A stretch of DNA of 64,000 nucleotides from Georgenia yuyongxinii (GCF_006352065.1 NZ_CP040915.1:2666001-2730000), one strand, 5' to 3'. Counted from the first letter of the stretch, positions 25,982-34,984 are shown. The notes: generated from the sequence alone by a model not told the origin. Numbers and translations: made by a program.

Positions 25982-26049
25982 CGCCTGCGAGGGTACCTGG
26001 CGCTGGACGCCCGACCGCGCCACCGCGCGGCGGGCCTACCCTGACGCGT

Positions 26050-27207
26050 GTGACGCACCCCGACCTCGCCCCCGCCACGATCGCCGTCGCCGCCGGCCGG
26101 CCGGCCCGGCAGCAAGGTGCGCCCGTGAACGCGCCGGTGGTGCTCTCCAGCACCTACGTCTCCACCGGCACGCCCGGCGCGGAGATGCTCTACGCCCGGT
26201 ACAACACCGAGAGCTGGCTGCCGCTCGAGGAGGCGGTCGGCGCGCTGGAGGCGGCCGGCCTTCCGGGCCTCGCCTTCTCCTCCGGCATGGCGGCCGTCGA
26301 GGCGGCGCTGCACCTGGCCACCCCCGGGACGGCGATCGTCGCGCCTCGGCACGCCTACCTGGCCACCCTCACCGCCGCCCGCGAGCGCACCGCCCGCGAG
26401 GGCGGCGTGGTCCGCGAGGTCGACATCGCCGACACCGACGCCGTCATCGCCGCCCTCGCTCCCGACGACGGCGCCCCGGCCTCGCTGCTGTGGATCGAGT
26501 CCCCGACCAACCCGATGCTCGAGGTGGCCGACGTCCCCGCGCTGGCTGCCGCCGCACGCGCGGCGGGCGCGCTGACCGTGGTGGACAACACGTTCGCCAC
26601 CCCCCTGGGACAGCGGCCGCTGACCCAGGGGGCCGACGTCGTCGTGCACTCCGTCACGAAGTACCTTGCCGGCCACTCGGACCTGCTGATGGGCGCCGCC
26701 GTGACCGCCGACCCCGGGCTGCGCGAGCGGCTCCACGCCCGGCGCACCACCGGCGGTGCCGTCCCGGGTCCGTGGGAGGCGTGGCTGGCGCTGCGCGGGC
26801 TGCGCACGCTGGCCCTGCGCGTGGAGCGCTCGCAGGCCTCCGCGCTCGAGCTGGCACGCCGGCTCGCCGGGCACCCGCTGGTGGCCGCGGTGTCGCACCC
26901 CGGCCTGCCGAGTCATCCTCAGCACGAGCGTGCTGCGCGGCTCATGGACGGCTTCGGCTCCATCCTCACGCTGCGGCCGCGCGGCGGCGGCGCGACGGCC
27001 GACGCGCTGACCCGCGCGGTGCGCCTGTGGGTGCCGGCGACGAGCCTGGGCGGGGTGGAGTCCAGCCTGGAGCGGCGCCGTCGGCTGCCCGCGGAGGCGC
27101 CGACCGTGCCCGAGGACCTGCTGCGGCTGAGCGTGGGCATCGAGGATGTCGAGGACCTGTGGGCCGACCTGGACCAGGCGCTGCACGCCGCGGCGGCCGC
27201 AGGCTGA
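26050..27207 (+). CDS. Cys/Met-metabolism PLP enzyme (cystathionine gamma-synthase/lyase type)
   Basis: This is a 385-residue PLP enzyme of the transsulfuration family. It shows YARYNTESWLPLEEAVGALE, the cofactor-contact segment FSSGMAAVEAA, WIESPTNPMLEVADV and VVDNTFATP. The Schiff-base lysine lies in VVHSVTKYLAGHSDL, and SLGGVESSLE is near the C-terminus. It could synthesise or cleave cystathionine; sequence alone does not decide. GTG 26050 follows TACCCT (26037-26042) by 7 bases, so it is probably leaderless and divergent from ddl. It is accessory to the ddl-gpsA chain. Confidence 0.88.
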   Translation: MTHPDLAPATIAVAAGRPARQQGAPVNAPVVLSSTYVSTGTPGAEMLYARYNTESWLPLEEAVGALEAAGLPGLAFSSGMAAVEAALHLATPGTAIVAPRHAYLATLTAARERTAREGGVVREVDIADTDAVIAALAPDDGAPASLLWIESPTNPMLEVADVPALAAAARAAGALTVVDNTFATPLGQRPLTQGADVVVHSVTKYLAGHSDLLMGAAVTADPGLRERLHARRTTGGAVPGPWEAWLALRGLRTLALRVERSQASALELARRLAGHPLVAAVSHPGLPSHPQHERAARLMDGFGSILTLRPRGGGATADALTRAVRLWVPATSLGGVESSLERRRRLPAEAPTVPEDLLRLSVGIEDVEDLWADLDQALHAAAAAG

Positions 27208-27341
27208 CGCTCGCCGGGGCTGACGCCGGCTGCGCCGCAGGATCACAGATCTGCATCGACCCGCCGCGCGTGCGGGGCGGTCACCCGGCCGCCACGTACG
27301 GTGACCGGAGGCGGCTGCCAGCCGCGAGGGACGGAGGAGCC

Positions 27342-28025
27342 ATGAGGACGTCGACCAAGGTCGCCGTGACCATCACCGTGGGCCTGGCGCTGACGCTGAC
27401 CGCGTGCAACACCGACAGCGGTGACGAGCCGACCCCCGCGGGCGGCGCCACCACCACCAGCGCGTCCGAGACGCCGGCCGACGAGGCCACGGACGGCGCC
27501 ACGTCCGGTGCGACGGACGGAGCCACCGGCGGCGACGGCACCGCGGGCCAGGCGGACGAGACCGACGAGCCCGACGTCGCCTTCGGCACCGAGCCGCAGA
27601 GCTCGGCGGACTGGCCCGGCTCGGGCGGCGACCTCCTCCCGGTGGGCGTGCGGGTGGGCGCGCACGAGGGCTACGAGCGTGTCGTGTTCGACCTCGAGGG
27701 CTCCGACTCACCCGGCTGGCGCGTGGAGTACGTCGACGCGGCCATCTCCGAGGGCAAGGGCGACGAGATCGATGTCGACGGCGACGCCACGCTCCAGGTG
27801 ATCCTCACCGGTTTCCGCATTCCCGAGGGGCAGGCGGAGACCGACAAGCTCGCCATGGGCTCCTTCGACGCCGGAAGCGCCGAGGAGGTCGAGGAGGTGT
27901 ACGTCTCGGGGATATTCGAGGGCCAGAACCAGGCGTTCATCGGGGTCGACGAGCAGGTGCCGTTCCGGGTCTTCGCACTCACCGACCCGGCCCGCGTCGT
28001 CGTCGACGTGCAGACGGCCGGCTGA
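27342..28025 (+). CDS. AMIN-like domain lipoprotein
   Basis: This is a 227-residue lipoprotein with the lipobox LTLTAC. A low-complexity Thr/Ala/Gly/Asp linker (about residues 25-80) repeats the motif DGATSGATDGATGG. The C-terminal AMIN-like beta domain runs from VGVRVGAHEGYERVVFDLEG to FALTDPARVVVDVQ. AMIN-like domains are thought to bind the cell wall, so the protein probably sits on the outer face of the membrane. GGAGGAG just upstream fixes the ATG. It converges on dodecin, with a terminator hairpin between. Confidence 0.85.
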   Translation: MRTSTKVAVTITVGLALTLTACNTDSGDEPTPAGGATTTSASETPADEATDGATSGATDGATGGDGTAGQADETDEPDVAFGTEPQSSADWPGSGGDLLPVGVRVGAHEGYERVVFDLEGSDSPGWRVEYVDAAISEGKGDEIDVDGDATLQVILTGFRIPEGQAETDKLAMGSFDAGSAEEVEEVYVSGIFEGQNQAFIGVDEQVPFRVFALTDPARVVVDVQTAG

Positions 28026-28085
28026 CGGCTCCGCCCGCCCGGTCCATCGGGCGAGCGCAGGCAGGTACGCCGAGCGCGGCTGTTC

Positions 28086-28114
28086 GCGCCCGACAACAGC
28101 GTTCGGGCGCTCTT
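28086..28114 (+). terminator. Terminator between convergent genes
   Basis: An 8-bp stem (GCGCCCGA with TCGGGCGC) around a 9-base loop is followed by TCTT. It lies between the convergent AMIN-like and dodecin genes. Confidence 0.6.
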
Positions 28115-28116
28115 GG

Positions 28117-28323
28117 TCAGTCCAGCCGGAAGCCGACCTTGAGCGTCACCTGGACGTGCGCGACGGTGCCCTCCTCGAGGTGGCCGCGCACCTGGGTCAC
28201 CTCGAACCAGTCCAGGCCGCGCAAGCTCTGGCTGGCCTTGGCGACGGCGTTGCGGATGGCCTGGTCGACGCCGTCGGGCGATGTGCCGACGATCTCTGTG
28301 ATCTTGTACGTGTAGTCAGACAT
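28117..28323 (-). CDS. Dodecin
   Basis: This is a 68-residue dodecin, a small protein that assembles into a hollow dodecamer and stores or buffers flavins (in bacteria usually FMN or riboflavin) and sometimes CoA. The family pattern is complete: YKITEIVGTSPDGVDQAI, ASQSLRGLDWFEV (with the flavin-stacking Trp) and VAHVQVTLKVGFRL. GGGAGG lies upstream of the ATG. It stands between the convergent AMIN-like lipoprotein gene and gpsA, with its own 148-bp upstream region. Confidence 0.93.
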   Translation of the reverse strand: MSDYTYKITEIVGTSPDGVDQAIRNAVAKASQSLRGLDWFEVTQVRGHLEEGTVAHVQVTLKVGFRLD

Positions 28324-28471
28324 GACGACCTCCCGGGCTGGGGTGCAGGTCGCCCCAGGTTCCCGCGGACCACCGGGTGCGGCAACCGCGGCACCGCCCA
28401 CCCATCCCGCCGAACGGCCCGCCACGGCGGGGCGGGCTCACCGACCGGGTACGAAACGCCCGCCCGCCCGG

Positions 28472-29494
28472 TCAGGCGCGCTCGTGCTTGAGGGGCCGGT
28501 CCAGCAGCGTGCGCGTCATCTCCGTGACCGGGAGGCCCTCGTGCAGCACCGCGACTACGGCCTCGGTGATCGGCATGTCCACGCCGTTGCGACGGGCCAA
28601 GTCGAGCACCGAGCGCGACGACTTCACGCCCTCGGCGGTACCGCCGGTCAGCACGATCGCCTCCTCCAGGTGCTTCCCGGCGCCCAGGTGCGCACCGAGG
28701 GTGTGGTTGCGCGAGAGGGGCGAGGCGCAGGTGGCCACGAGGTCACCCATGCCGGCCAGCCCGGCGAAGGTGGCGGGCTGCGCCCCGAGGGCGGCGCCCA
28801 GGCGCGCGATCTCCGCCAGCCCGCGGGTGATGAGCGTGGCCTTGGTGTTGTCCCCGTACCCACGCCCCTGCGCCATCCCGACGGCGAGCGCGATCACGTT
28901 CTTCACGGCACCACCCAGCTCCACACCCACCACGTCGGTCTGGGTGTAGGGCCGGAAGTAGGTGGCCGCACAGGCCCGGGCGACCAGTGCCGCCACGGCG
29001 GGGTCCTCGGCGGCGACGACGGCGCCGGCGGGCTGGTGGGCGGCGATCTCCTTGGCGAGGTTGGGCCCGGAGACCACCGCCACGCGCGCGGAGGGCACCT
29101 GAAGGGCCTCGGCGAGGACCTGGCTCATCCGCAGGTCAGTGTCGAGCTCGACGCCCTTCATGAGGGAGACGACGACGCACCCGGGCGCCAGGGTGCCGGC
29201 GAGGGGCGCCAGCACGGCGCGGACGGACTGGGAGGGCAGCGCGACGACGAGCACCTGCGCGTCCGACACCGCCGCCGTCAAGTCCGTGGTGGCCGTGATG
29301 GACGCCGGCAGCTCAGCACCGGGCAGGTTGCGGGTGTTGCGGTGGTCCCGGGCGATCTCCTCGACCACCTCCGGGCTGCGGCCCCAAAGGCGGACCGTGG
29401 AGCCGGCGTCGGCCAGGACGGCGGCGAAGGTGGTGCCCCAGGCGCCGGTGCCCAGCACGGTGGCGCGCAGCGGTGTCTCGTCCGGCAAGCTCAT
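28472..29494 (-). CDS. gpsA: Glycerol-3-phosphate dehydrogenase [NAD(P)+]
   Basis: GpsA reduces dihydroxyacetone phosphate to glycerol-3-phosphate for phospholipid synthesis. The 340-residue protein has the N-terminal dinucleotide motif VLGTGAWGTTFA and GPNLAKEI. The catalytic-lysine region is LGGAVKNVIALAVGM. It also has RGLAEIARLG and TCASPLSRN. It overlaps plsC by 4 bases upstream, so the two lipid genes are translationally coupled. Confidence 0.95.
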   Translation of the reverse strand: MSLPDETPLRATVLGTGAWGTTFAAVLADAGSTVRLWGRSPEVVEEIARDHRNTRNLPGAELPASITATTDLTAAVSDAQVLVVALPSQSVRAVLAPLAGTLAPGCVVVSLMKGVELDTDLRMSQVLAEALQVPSARVAVVSGPNLAKEIAAHQPAGAVVAAEDPAVAALVARACAATYFRPYTQTDVVGVELGGAVKNVIALAVGMAQGRGYGDNTKATLITRGLAEIARLGAALGAQPATFAGLAGMGDLVATCASPLSRNHTLGAHLGAGKHLEEAIVLTGGTAEGVKSSRSVLDLARRNGVDMPITEAVVAVLHEGLPVTEMTRTLLDRPLKHERA

Positions 29495-30327
29495 CGGGCC
29501 TCCTCAGAAGGGGTCGGGGCGGCCGGGCGCTGCCGGCGGGCGGCGTTGCGGGCGGCCCCGCGCGCTTTGTGCGCGACCCGGGCGGCCTTGCGCGCGGCCC
29601 GGGCGGCGTCGTCGGCGGCGTGGGGATCGCCGTCGCGTCGCATGTCGTAGGGCTCGGCGGGCGGTGTCGCGCCGCGGATATCGGCGAGCTGAGCGGTCAC
29701 GGCCGCCATGATCCGCCGGGTCGCCTCCTGCAGGACCTCCTGCTCGAGGGGCCGGTCGTAGAGATCGTCAAGGTTCACCGGTGGCCCGGCGACCACGGTG
29801 ACGGGCTTGCGCGGCAGGGGCCGGAACGAGGACGTATAGGGCGGCAGCACGAGGTGCGCGCCCCACTGGGCGACGGGGATCACCGGCACCCGGGTGCGCA
29901 GCGCGAGCCGGGCCACGCCGGTCTTACCGCTCATCGGCCACATCGCGGGGTCACGGGTGAGGGTCCCCTCCGGGAAGACGGCGACGCCCTCCCCCGCCGC
30001 CAGCGCGGCCTCGGCGGCGACCAGCGCCTCGGCCGCCTGGGCGGTGCCGCGGTAGACCGGTATCTGGTCGAGGCGGCGCAGCATCCGGCCCAGCACCGGC
30101 ACCTCGAACAGCGAGGACTTGGCGAGGAACCTCGGCGGCACGCCGTTGCCGTGGAGGAAGTGCGCGAAGGTGAGTGGGTCGAAGTTGGACACGTGGTTGC
30201 CCACCGCGAGAAACCCGCCCGCCGGGAGGTGCTCGGCGCCGCGCCAGGTGGGCACGGTGACCACCCGCATCACGGTCTGGAGGACGGCGGCGATGAACCG
30301 GTAGAACCCCGTCTGTTTGCGTGCCAC
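29491..30327 (-). CDS. plsC: 1-acyl-sn-glycerol-3-phosphate acyltransferase
   Basis: PlsC acylates lysophosphatidic acid to phosphatidic acid at the membrane. The protein of about 278 residues has the catalytic motif NHVSNFDP and the substrate motif VAVFPEGTLTR. It also carries PVYRG and VPVIPV. The C-terminus is an Ala/Arg-rich basic tail of about 45 residues. A TAGCAT element (30335-30340) places the transcript start near the GTG at 30327, so that leaderless start is chosen. The GTG at 30333 is an alternative. It is coupled to gpsA. Confidence 0.9.
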   Translation of the reverse strand: MARKQTGFYRFIAAVLQTVMRVVTVPTWRGAEHLPAGGFLAVGNHVSNFDPLTFAHFLHGNGVPPRFLAKSSLFEVPVLGRMLRRLDQIPVYRGTAQAAEALVAAEAALAAGEGVAVFPEGTLTRDPAMWPMSGKTGVARLALRTRVPVIPVAQWGAHLVLPPYTSSFRPLPRKPVTVVAGPPVNLDDLYDRPLEQEVLQEATRRIMAAVTAQLADIRGATPPAEPYDMRRDGDPHAADDAARAARKAARVAHKARGAARNAARRQRPAAPTPSEEAR

Positions 30328-30358
30328 TCGCACGATGCTAACCGTAGGCGTGGGTGCC

Positions 30359-30964
30359 TCAGATCCACCCGTGCCGGCGGGCCACGTGGACGGCCTCGTG
30401 ACGGTTGGCGGCGCCCAGCTTGGCGGCCGCGGCGGAGAGGTAGTTGCGCACCGTGCCCGGGCTGAGGTGGGCGCGCTGGGCGATCTCCTCCACCGGCGCG
30501 CCGTCGGCGGCGAGCTCGAGCACGTCGGCCTCGCGCGGGGTGAGCGGGGAGTCGCCGGCGCTGATGGCCTCCGCGGCGAGCTCGGGGTCGACGTACCGGC
30601 CGCCGTCGTGCACCTGGCGCACGACGTCCGCGAGCACGCGCGCGGAGACTGTCTTGGGCAGGAACGCGGCGACGCCGCCCGCGAGCGCCTTCTTCAGGTA
30701 ACCGGGGCGGCCGTGGCTGGTGACGATGACGCTGCGGCACCCGGGCACCTGCTCGGTGAGCTGCGCGGCGGTGGCGATCCCGTCCAGGCCCGGCATCTGC
30801 AGGTCGAGGACGGCGACGTCGGGGCTGTGCTTGCGGGCCGCCGCCACGGCCTCCGGGCCGGAGGCTGCCGTGGCGACGATCTCCAGGTCCTCCTCCAGCC
30901 CCAGCAGCCCGGCGAGGGCGTCGCGGATGAGGGTCTCGTCGTCGGCCAGGAGGATGCGGATCAT
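30359..30964 (-). CDS. NarL/LuxR-family response regulator
   Basis: This is a 201-residue regulator with receiver and LuxR HTH domains. The phosphoacceptor is Asp54 (AVLDLQMPG). The acidic pair is LLADDE, the conserved Thr/Ser region is VIVTSHG and the Lys is LPKTV. The HTH reads LTPREADVLELAADG then SPGTVRNYLSAAAAKLGA. It overlaps the stop of the cognate kinase gene by ATGA. The organisation is like DesK-DesR systems paired with an ABC exporter. The 19-bp repeats upstream of the ABC genes are candidate targets. Confidence 0.92.
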   Translation of the reverse strand: MIRILLADDETLIRDALAGLLGLEEDLEIVATAASGPEAVAAARKHSPDVAVLDLQMPGLDGIATAAQLTEQVPGCRSVIVTSHGRPGYLKKALAGGVAAFLPKTVSARVLADVVRQVHDGGRYVDPELAAEAISAGDSPLTPREADVLELAADGAPVEEIAQRAHLSPGTVRNYLSAAAAKLGAANRHEAVHVARRHGWI

Positions 30965-32196
30965 TGAGCGTCCATCGTGCCAGTGCTCGCCACCGTCAGC
31001 GGCACGATGGCCTCGACGGTGAACCGGCCCGGCACCGCCGTCGCCGCCAGCTCGCCGCCGACGGCAGCGAGCCGCTCGGTGAGCCCGACGAGCCCCGACC
31101 CCGGCCGGCGGGTGGGGGCAGGCGTCACGCCGTCGTTGGTAACGCGGAGCCGGGCCACGCGGCCGTCTGGTCCGGGCCCGTCCGGCGCGACGGCGAGGTC
31201 GATCGTGCAGGAGGTGGCGCTCGAGTGGCGCACGACGTTCGTCACGGCCTCGCGCACCACCCAGGCCAGCGCCTCCTGCACCGGGTCCGGGACCCCGGTC
31301 GCGTCGCCGATGACGCGGGTGTGCACGCCCGCTGAGCGCAGCACGGACCGGGCGCCCTCGAGCTCGGCGGTCAGGTCGGCCGACCGGTAGCCGGCAACGA
31401 CGCCGCGCATCTCCTTCAGCGAGTCCTGCGCCAGCTCGCGCACCTGGAGCATCTGCTCCACGGCGCCGTCCTGGCCCCGGCGGGCCAGCTCGGCGGCGAG
31501 CTCGCTCTTGAGGGCGACGGCGGAGAGGGTGCGGCCGACGACGTCGTGCAGGTCCCGGGAGAAGCGCAGCCGCTCCTCGGCGACGGCGAGCCGGGCGTGG
31601 ACGGTGCGGGCGCGCTCCTGCTCCCAGACCACGCCGAGCATCCAGGCCGAGAGACGGAAGCTGATCGCCAGGCTGGCAACGATGAAGAAGGCCGAGACGA
31701 TCCGCGGCACCAGGGTGGCGGCGTCGTCGAGGTCCGCCACGCCCGCCGCCACCGCCACCCCCACCGCGGCGAGCACGACGATCCCCGACCTGAGCTGGGG
31801 TGCCACCGCAAGCAGGGTGGTGCCAAGGGTGGTTGTCACGGCGACGGCGCGCCCGCCGAACGGGTCGACCCCGTCGGTGCCCAGCCCGGTCAGGGCGACG
31901 ACCGCGGCGGCCACGGTGACGACGGCCAGGACGAGCACCCAGCGACGTGGCACGGGCGCTCCACCGAGCGCCCGCAACAGCGACCCCCGCGTGACGACGA
32001 CCGCCGCGACCACCTGGGCGGCGGTGAGGACCAGGTAGCCGACGCCGACCACCTGGGTGGGCCGCTCGGCCCCGACCACGCCCACGGCCATGAGCGGCGG
32101 GACGGTCACGAGGATCAGGTACAGCGACCAGCGGGTGTAGGCGTCGAACCGCTCGGGGTCGGTGCGGCGGCGCCACGCGGCGAACATGCTCGTCAT
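30961..32196 (-). CDS. Sensor histidine kinase (DesK-like)
   Basis: This is a 411-residue membrane kinase. About five hydrophobic helices occupy residues 25-170. A HisKA_3 domain with the phosphoacceptor in RDLHDVVGRTLSAVALK follows, then an HATPase domain with EAVTNVVRHS and GSGLVGLTERLA. It probably senses a membrane or lipid-phase signal such as an antimicrobial or fluidity change, as in DesK/LiaS-type systems. The start ATG 32196 follows GGAGAGG. It sits between the ABC permease and the response regulator in a single-strand run. Confidence 0.9.
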   Translation of the reverse strand: MTSMFAAWRRRTDPERFDAYTRWSLYLILVTVPPLMAVGVVGAERPTQVVGVGYLVLTAAQVVAAVVVTRGSLLRALGGAPVPRRWVLVLAVVTVAAAVVALTGLGTDGVDPFGGRAVAVTTTLGTTLLAVAPQLRSGIVVLAAVGVAVAAGVADLDDAATLVPRIVSAFFIVASLAISFRLSAWMLGVVWEQERARTVHARLAVAEERLRFSRDLHDVVGRTLSAVALKSELAAELARRGQDGAVEQMLQVRELAQDSLKEMRGVVAGYRSADLTAELEGARSVLRSAGVHTRVIGDATGVPDPVQEALAWVVREAVTNVVRHSSATSCTIDLAVAPDGPGPDGRVARLRVTNDGVTPAPTRRPGSGLVGLTERLAAVGGELAATAVPGRFTVEAIVPLTVASTGTMDAQ

Positions 32197-32276
32197 GAGG
32201 TCATCCTCTCCCTCCGGGCTGTTCTGGACGACGGCGGTCCGCCACGGTTGCGGGGCGGACCGGCGGCAGAAGCTCG

Positions 32277-33041
32277 TCAGCGGCGCGGGTCCCAGCGCAT
32301 CCACCGCCGGGCACCGTAGGCGCCGAGCACGGCCCACAGAAGCAGGCAGGCGAGCGGCTGGGCGACGTCGGCGAGCGTGCCGGAAAACACGGTGCCGTCC
32401 ACCCCGACGGTGCCGAACCCGTGGCGCAGCAGAGCGACGACGGGGTACATCGGCGTCCAGGAGGCGATGGTGGCGACGACCTCGGGCATGACGTGCACCG
32501 GGATGGCGAACCCGGACAGCGCCATGGCGATCATGATCGCCGGCAGGGTGGTCAGCTGTGCGGACTCCACGGTGCGGGTCACGCCGGAGCTGGCGACGGC
32601 GAGGAGGACGAACACGACCGACCCGCCGGCCAGCGCGGCCAGCAGCCACAGCACGTTCTGCACGTGGGGCAGGTCGAACCACACCCCGGTCGCGGCGAAG
32701 CCGAGGACGACCTGCGCCAGGACGATGAGCAGCGCCGGTGTGGCGCACGCGGCGACGATCTCGGTGCGGGAGACCTCGCCGGTCAGCAGTCGCTTGAGCA
32801 CGAGCTCCTCGCGGCGCGCCACCAGGGTGGTGGTGAGGTTGTAGTAGACGACGAAGATGAGGGCGATCGCCACCAGGACCGTCAGCAGCATCCCTGCCGC
32901 GGCGGAGGCGCCGTCGGCGGCGAGCGAGTCGCCGCCCATCCACGCGATGAAGGCCACGGTGGCTGGGGCGAGCGCGACGGCGTTGAAGAGCGTGGTGCAG
33001 TTGCGCACGAGCAGGAGGATCTCGGCGCGGACGAGGGACAT
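32277..33041 (-). CDS. ABC-2 type transporter permease
   Basis: This is a 254-residue permease with six predicted membrane helices, starting MSLVRAEILLLVRN. It has the ABC2 segment ARREELVLKRLLTGEVSRTEI and the C-terminal SWTPMYPVVALLRHGFG. It partners the upstream ATPase to form an exporter of the drug, lipid or antimicrobial-peptide type. It is followed by the two-component genes, which suggests substrate-responsive regulation. The substrate cannot be assigned. Confidence 0.88.
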   Translation of the reverse strand: MSLVRAEILLLVRNCTTLFNAVALAPATVAFIAWMGGDSLAADGASAAAGMLLTVLVAIALIFVVYYNLTTTLVARREELVLKRLLTGEVSRTEIVAACATPALLIVLAQVVLGFAATGVWFDLPHVQNVLWLLAALAGGSVVFVLLAVASSGVTRTVESAQLTTLPAIMIAMALSGFAIPVHVMPEVVATIASWTPMYPVVALLRHGFGTVGVDGTVFSGTLADVAQPLACLLLWAVLGAYGARRWMRWDPRR

Positions 33042-33170
33042 GGTGCGGGCCGGTGCGGAGCGGCGGGCGGCACTCGCGGCGGTTGCTGGTGACGGTGGTC
33101 ATGGCGGAGTCCTTGGTGACGTGGGGAGCGGTACGGGTGGGGGCCGCGGGGGCGTGCGTCGTGCGGGCGC

Positions 33171-34133
33171 TCACGCCGCGACCGCCTGCGGCACGGGCGG
33201 GGCCGACTCCTCGGCGACGGCGAGGAACGCCCGCTCGAGGGAGGCGGAGCTGGCATCGAGGTTCGTCAGCCGCGCCCCGGCGTCGTCCGCGACGGCGAGC
33301 AGGGCGGTGAGCGTGGCCTGCAGGTCGGTGCTCTCCAGCAAGACGCCGGTGGCGTCGGCGCGCGGCCAGCCGGTCAGGGCCGGGAGCGCGGAGAGCCGGT
33401 CGACGTCGGCGAGGGCGGCGTGGTCGGTGCGGTAGCGGATGCGCGCCGGCTCGGACGCGACGATGTCGGCGACGGTGCCGGTCCGGACGATCTCACCGGC
33501 GTGCATGATCGCGAGCCGGTCGGCGAGCTCCTCCGCCTCCTCCAGGTAGTGCGTGGTGAGCACCACGGTGGTGCCTTCACCGAGCAGGGCACGCACGAGC
33601 TCCCAGGCGTCGCGCCGGGACTGCGGGTCGAGCCCGGTGGTGGGCTCGTCGAGGAACAGGATCTCGGGCCGGCCCATCAGCGCGAGGGCGAGGTCGAGCC
33701 GGCGGCGCTCTCCGCCGGAGAGGGACTTCACCGGCACGTGGTGGCGGTGGCCCAGACCGACGAGGTCGAGGCTCTCCCCCACACCGCGCGGCGCCGCGAG
33801 GGTGCCCGCCCACATCCGGGCGGTCTCCGCCGTCGTGAGGTCGGAGGGGAACCCCGCCTCCTGCAGCATGATGCCCGTGCGTGGGCGGACCTGGCCGCGA
33901 CGGCGGTACGGGTCCAGCCCGAAGACGCGGACCTCGCCGGCGGTGGCCGGGGCGATGCCCTCCACCACCTCCAGCAGAGAGGTCTTGCCCGCGCCGTTGG
34001 TCCCCAGCAGGGCGAAGAGCTCGCCGCGCCGGACGGTGAGGTCGACGCCGCGGACGGCCTCGAAGGCCGCGGCGCCGCGGCCGTAGGAGCGGCGCAGGCC
34101 GGTGACGCTGATGACGGAGTCGGTGGTGTGCAT
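33171..34133 (-). CDS. ABC-2 exporter ATP-binding protein
   Basis: This is a 320-residue ATPase of the DrrA/CcmA type. It has Walker A GTNGAGKTS, Q-loop GIMLQEAGF, signature LSGGERRRLDLALAL, Walker B ILFLDEP and switch His LTTHYLEEAEE. The C-terminal 90-residue extension is typical of drug-exporter ATPases. The ATG at 34133 (MHTTDSVISV) is chosen over one ten codons upstream because the family begins close to the first beta strand. It is the first gene of the ABC/two-component run and lies directly downstream of the 19-bp repeat array. Confidence 0.9.
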   Translation of the reverse strand: MHTTDSVISVTGLRRSYGRGAAAFEAVRGVDLTVRRGELFALLGTNGAGKTSLLEVVEGIAPATAGEVRVFGLDPYRRRGQVRPRTGIMLQEAGFPSDLTTAETARMWAGTLAAPRGVGESLDLVGLGHRHHVPVKSLSGGERRRLDLALALMGRPEILFLDEPTTGLDPQSRRDAWELVRALLGEGTTVVLTTHYLEEAEELADRLAIMHAGEIVRTGTVADIVASEPARIRYRTDHAALADVDRLSALPALTGWPRADATGVLLESTDLQATLTALLAVADDAGARLTNLDASSASLERAFLAVAEESAPPVPQAVAA

Positions 34134-34200
34134 GGCTCCACGCTCTCGCGGGATCCGGGCCACGAGCAGTGCGCGGCGTCACCGGCTCGGGTGTGCGAGT

Positions 34201-34237
34201 CATCGGCCGGCCATGACATCTGTCATGCCGGCCGATG
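34201..34237. repeat. Long near-perfect inverted repeat
   Basis: Arms of 17-18 bp (CATCGGCCGGC...ATGACA and its complement, with one extra C on the left) flank a central TC. The inner part contains ATGACA/TGTCAT, the same half-site seen in the adjacent 19-bp repeats. It could be a regulator site or an RNA hairpin ahead of the ABC genes. Confidence 0.8.
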
Positions 34238-34263
34238 GCCACCCGTTCGCGGCGAGATGTCAA

Positions 34264-34394
34264 GTTCTCCGCGAGATGTCATGACATGTTGCGGAAGACA
34301 TGACATGTCGCGGAGAACATGACATGTCGCGGAGAACATGACATGTTGCGGACGACATGACATGTCGCGGAGAACTCGACATGTCGCGGGCGGG
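34264..34394. repeat. Array of six 19-bp direct repeats plus one inverted copy
   Basis: Six head-to-tail 19-bp units lie at 34281-34299, 34300-34318, 34319-34337, 34338-34356, 34357-34375 and 34376-34394. The consensus is ATGACATGTCGCGGAGAAC; units 1, 4 and 6 vary. An inverted copy (34264-34280) precedes the first unit, forming the palindrome ATGTCATGACAT at the junction. The 19-bp period is just under two helical turns. There is no spacer diversity, so it is not CRISPR. It lies between the DinB gene end and the ABC operon start. Confidence 0.92.
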
Positions 34395-34396
34395 GG

Positions 34397-34903
34397 TCAG
34401 GCGCGTTCGTACAGACCGCGCACGTAGGAGGCCTGACCCAGGTGCTGCAATCCGTCGGCGACGATGCTCACCAGCCGCACCCCGAGCGTGACTGGCGGGT
34501 CCCAGCTCGTGTCGACGACCCGGTCGAGGTCGTCCCCGGTGAGGGTGCCGAGGTAGGCGAGGGTGCTGCGGTGGACGGCGTCGAGGTAGCCGCGCAGGTC
34601 GGCGGCGCTGGCCCGGACGTCGGCCACCTCCTCGCTGGAGTGGCCGTACCCGGTGGCCGCCGCGTCGAACGGCAGGGCGAACAGGTCGGCCCAGCCGTCC
34701 GCGGTCCAGCGCTGCTCCGTCCCGGCGACGGCTGCGACCTGGGCGTCCTGGCCGCGCGCCAAGTGCCACACCAGCCACGCGATGGTGTTGGCCTCGGCGT
34801 CCGGACGGGCGGTGAGGCCGGCCTCGTCCAGGCCGTCGAGGAGGCGGGCGACGCCGTCGGGCAGTCGGCCGTAGGCGTCGCTGAGCAGCTCGGTGGTGTT
34901 CAT
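34397..34903 (-). CDS. DinB-superfamily mycothiol-dependent protein
   Basis: This is a 168-residue four-helix protein of the DinB/mycothiol-transferase group. Candidate metal-binding histidines are in IAWLVWHLARGQD and LQHLGQASYVRGL, matching the spacing of the superfamily. Mycothiol is the actinobacterial thiol cofactor, and members conjugate or isomerise electrophilic substrates; the specific substrate here is unknown. The start MNTTELLSDAYGRL fits the family. The stop adjoins the 19-bp repeat array directly. Confidence 0.82.
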   Translation of the reverse strand: MNTTELLSDAYGRLPDGVARLLDGLDEAGLTARPDAEANTIAWLVWHLARGQDAQVAAVAGTEQRWTADGWADLFALPFDAAATGYGHSSEEVADVRASAADLRGYLDAVHRSTLAYLGTLTGDDLDRVVDTSWDPPVTLGVRLVSIVADGLQHLGQASYVRGLYERA

Positions 34904-34984
34904 GCGCGCCAGTGTGGCGCCGCGGCGTGGGCTGTGCACGCGTTCGGCGCGGGAACGTGCCGGACGGCGCCGAGGCGGGTTCGT

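Noticed and set aside
34264-34394. CRISPR array
   Set aside because: Units are contiguous with no unique spacers, only 19 bp, and no cas genes are nearby.
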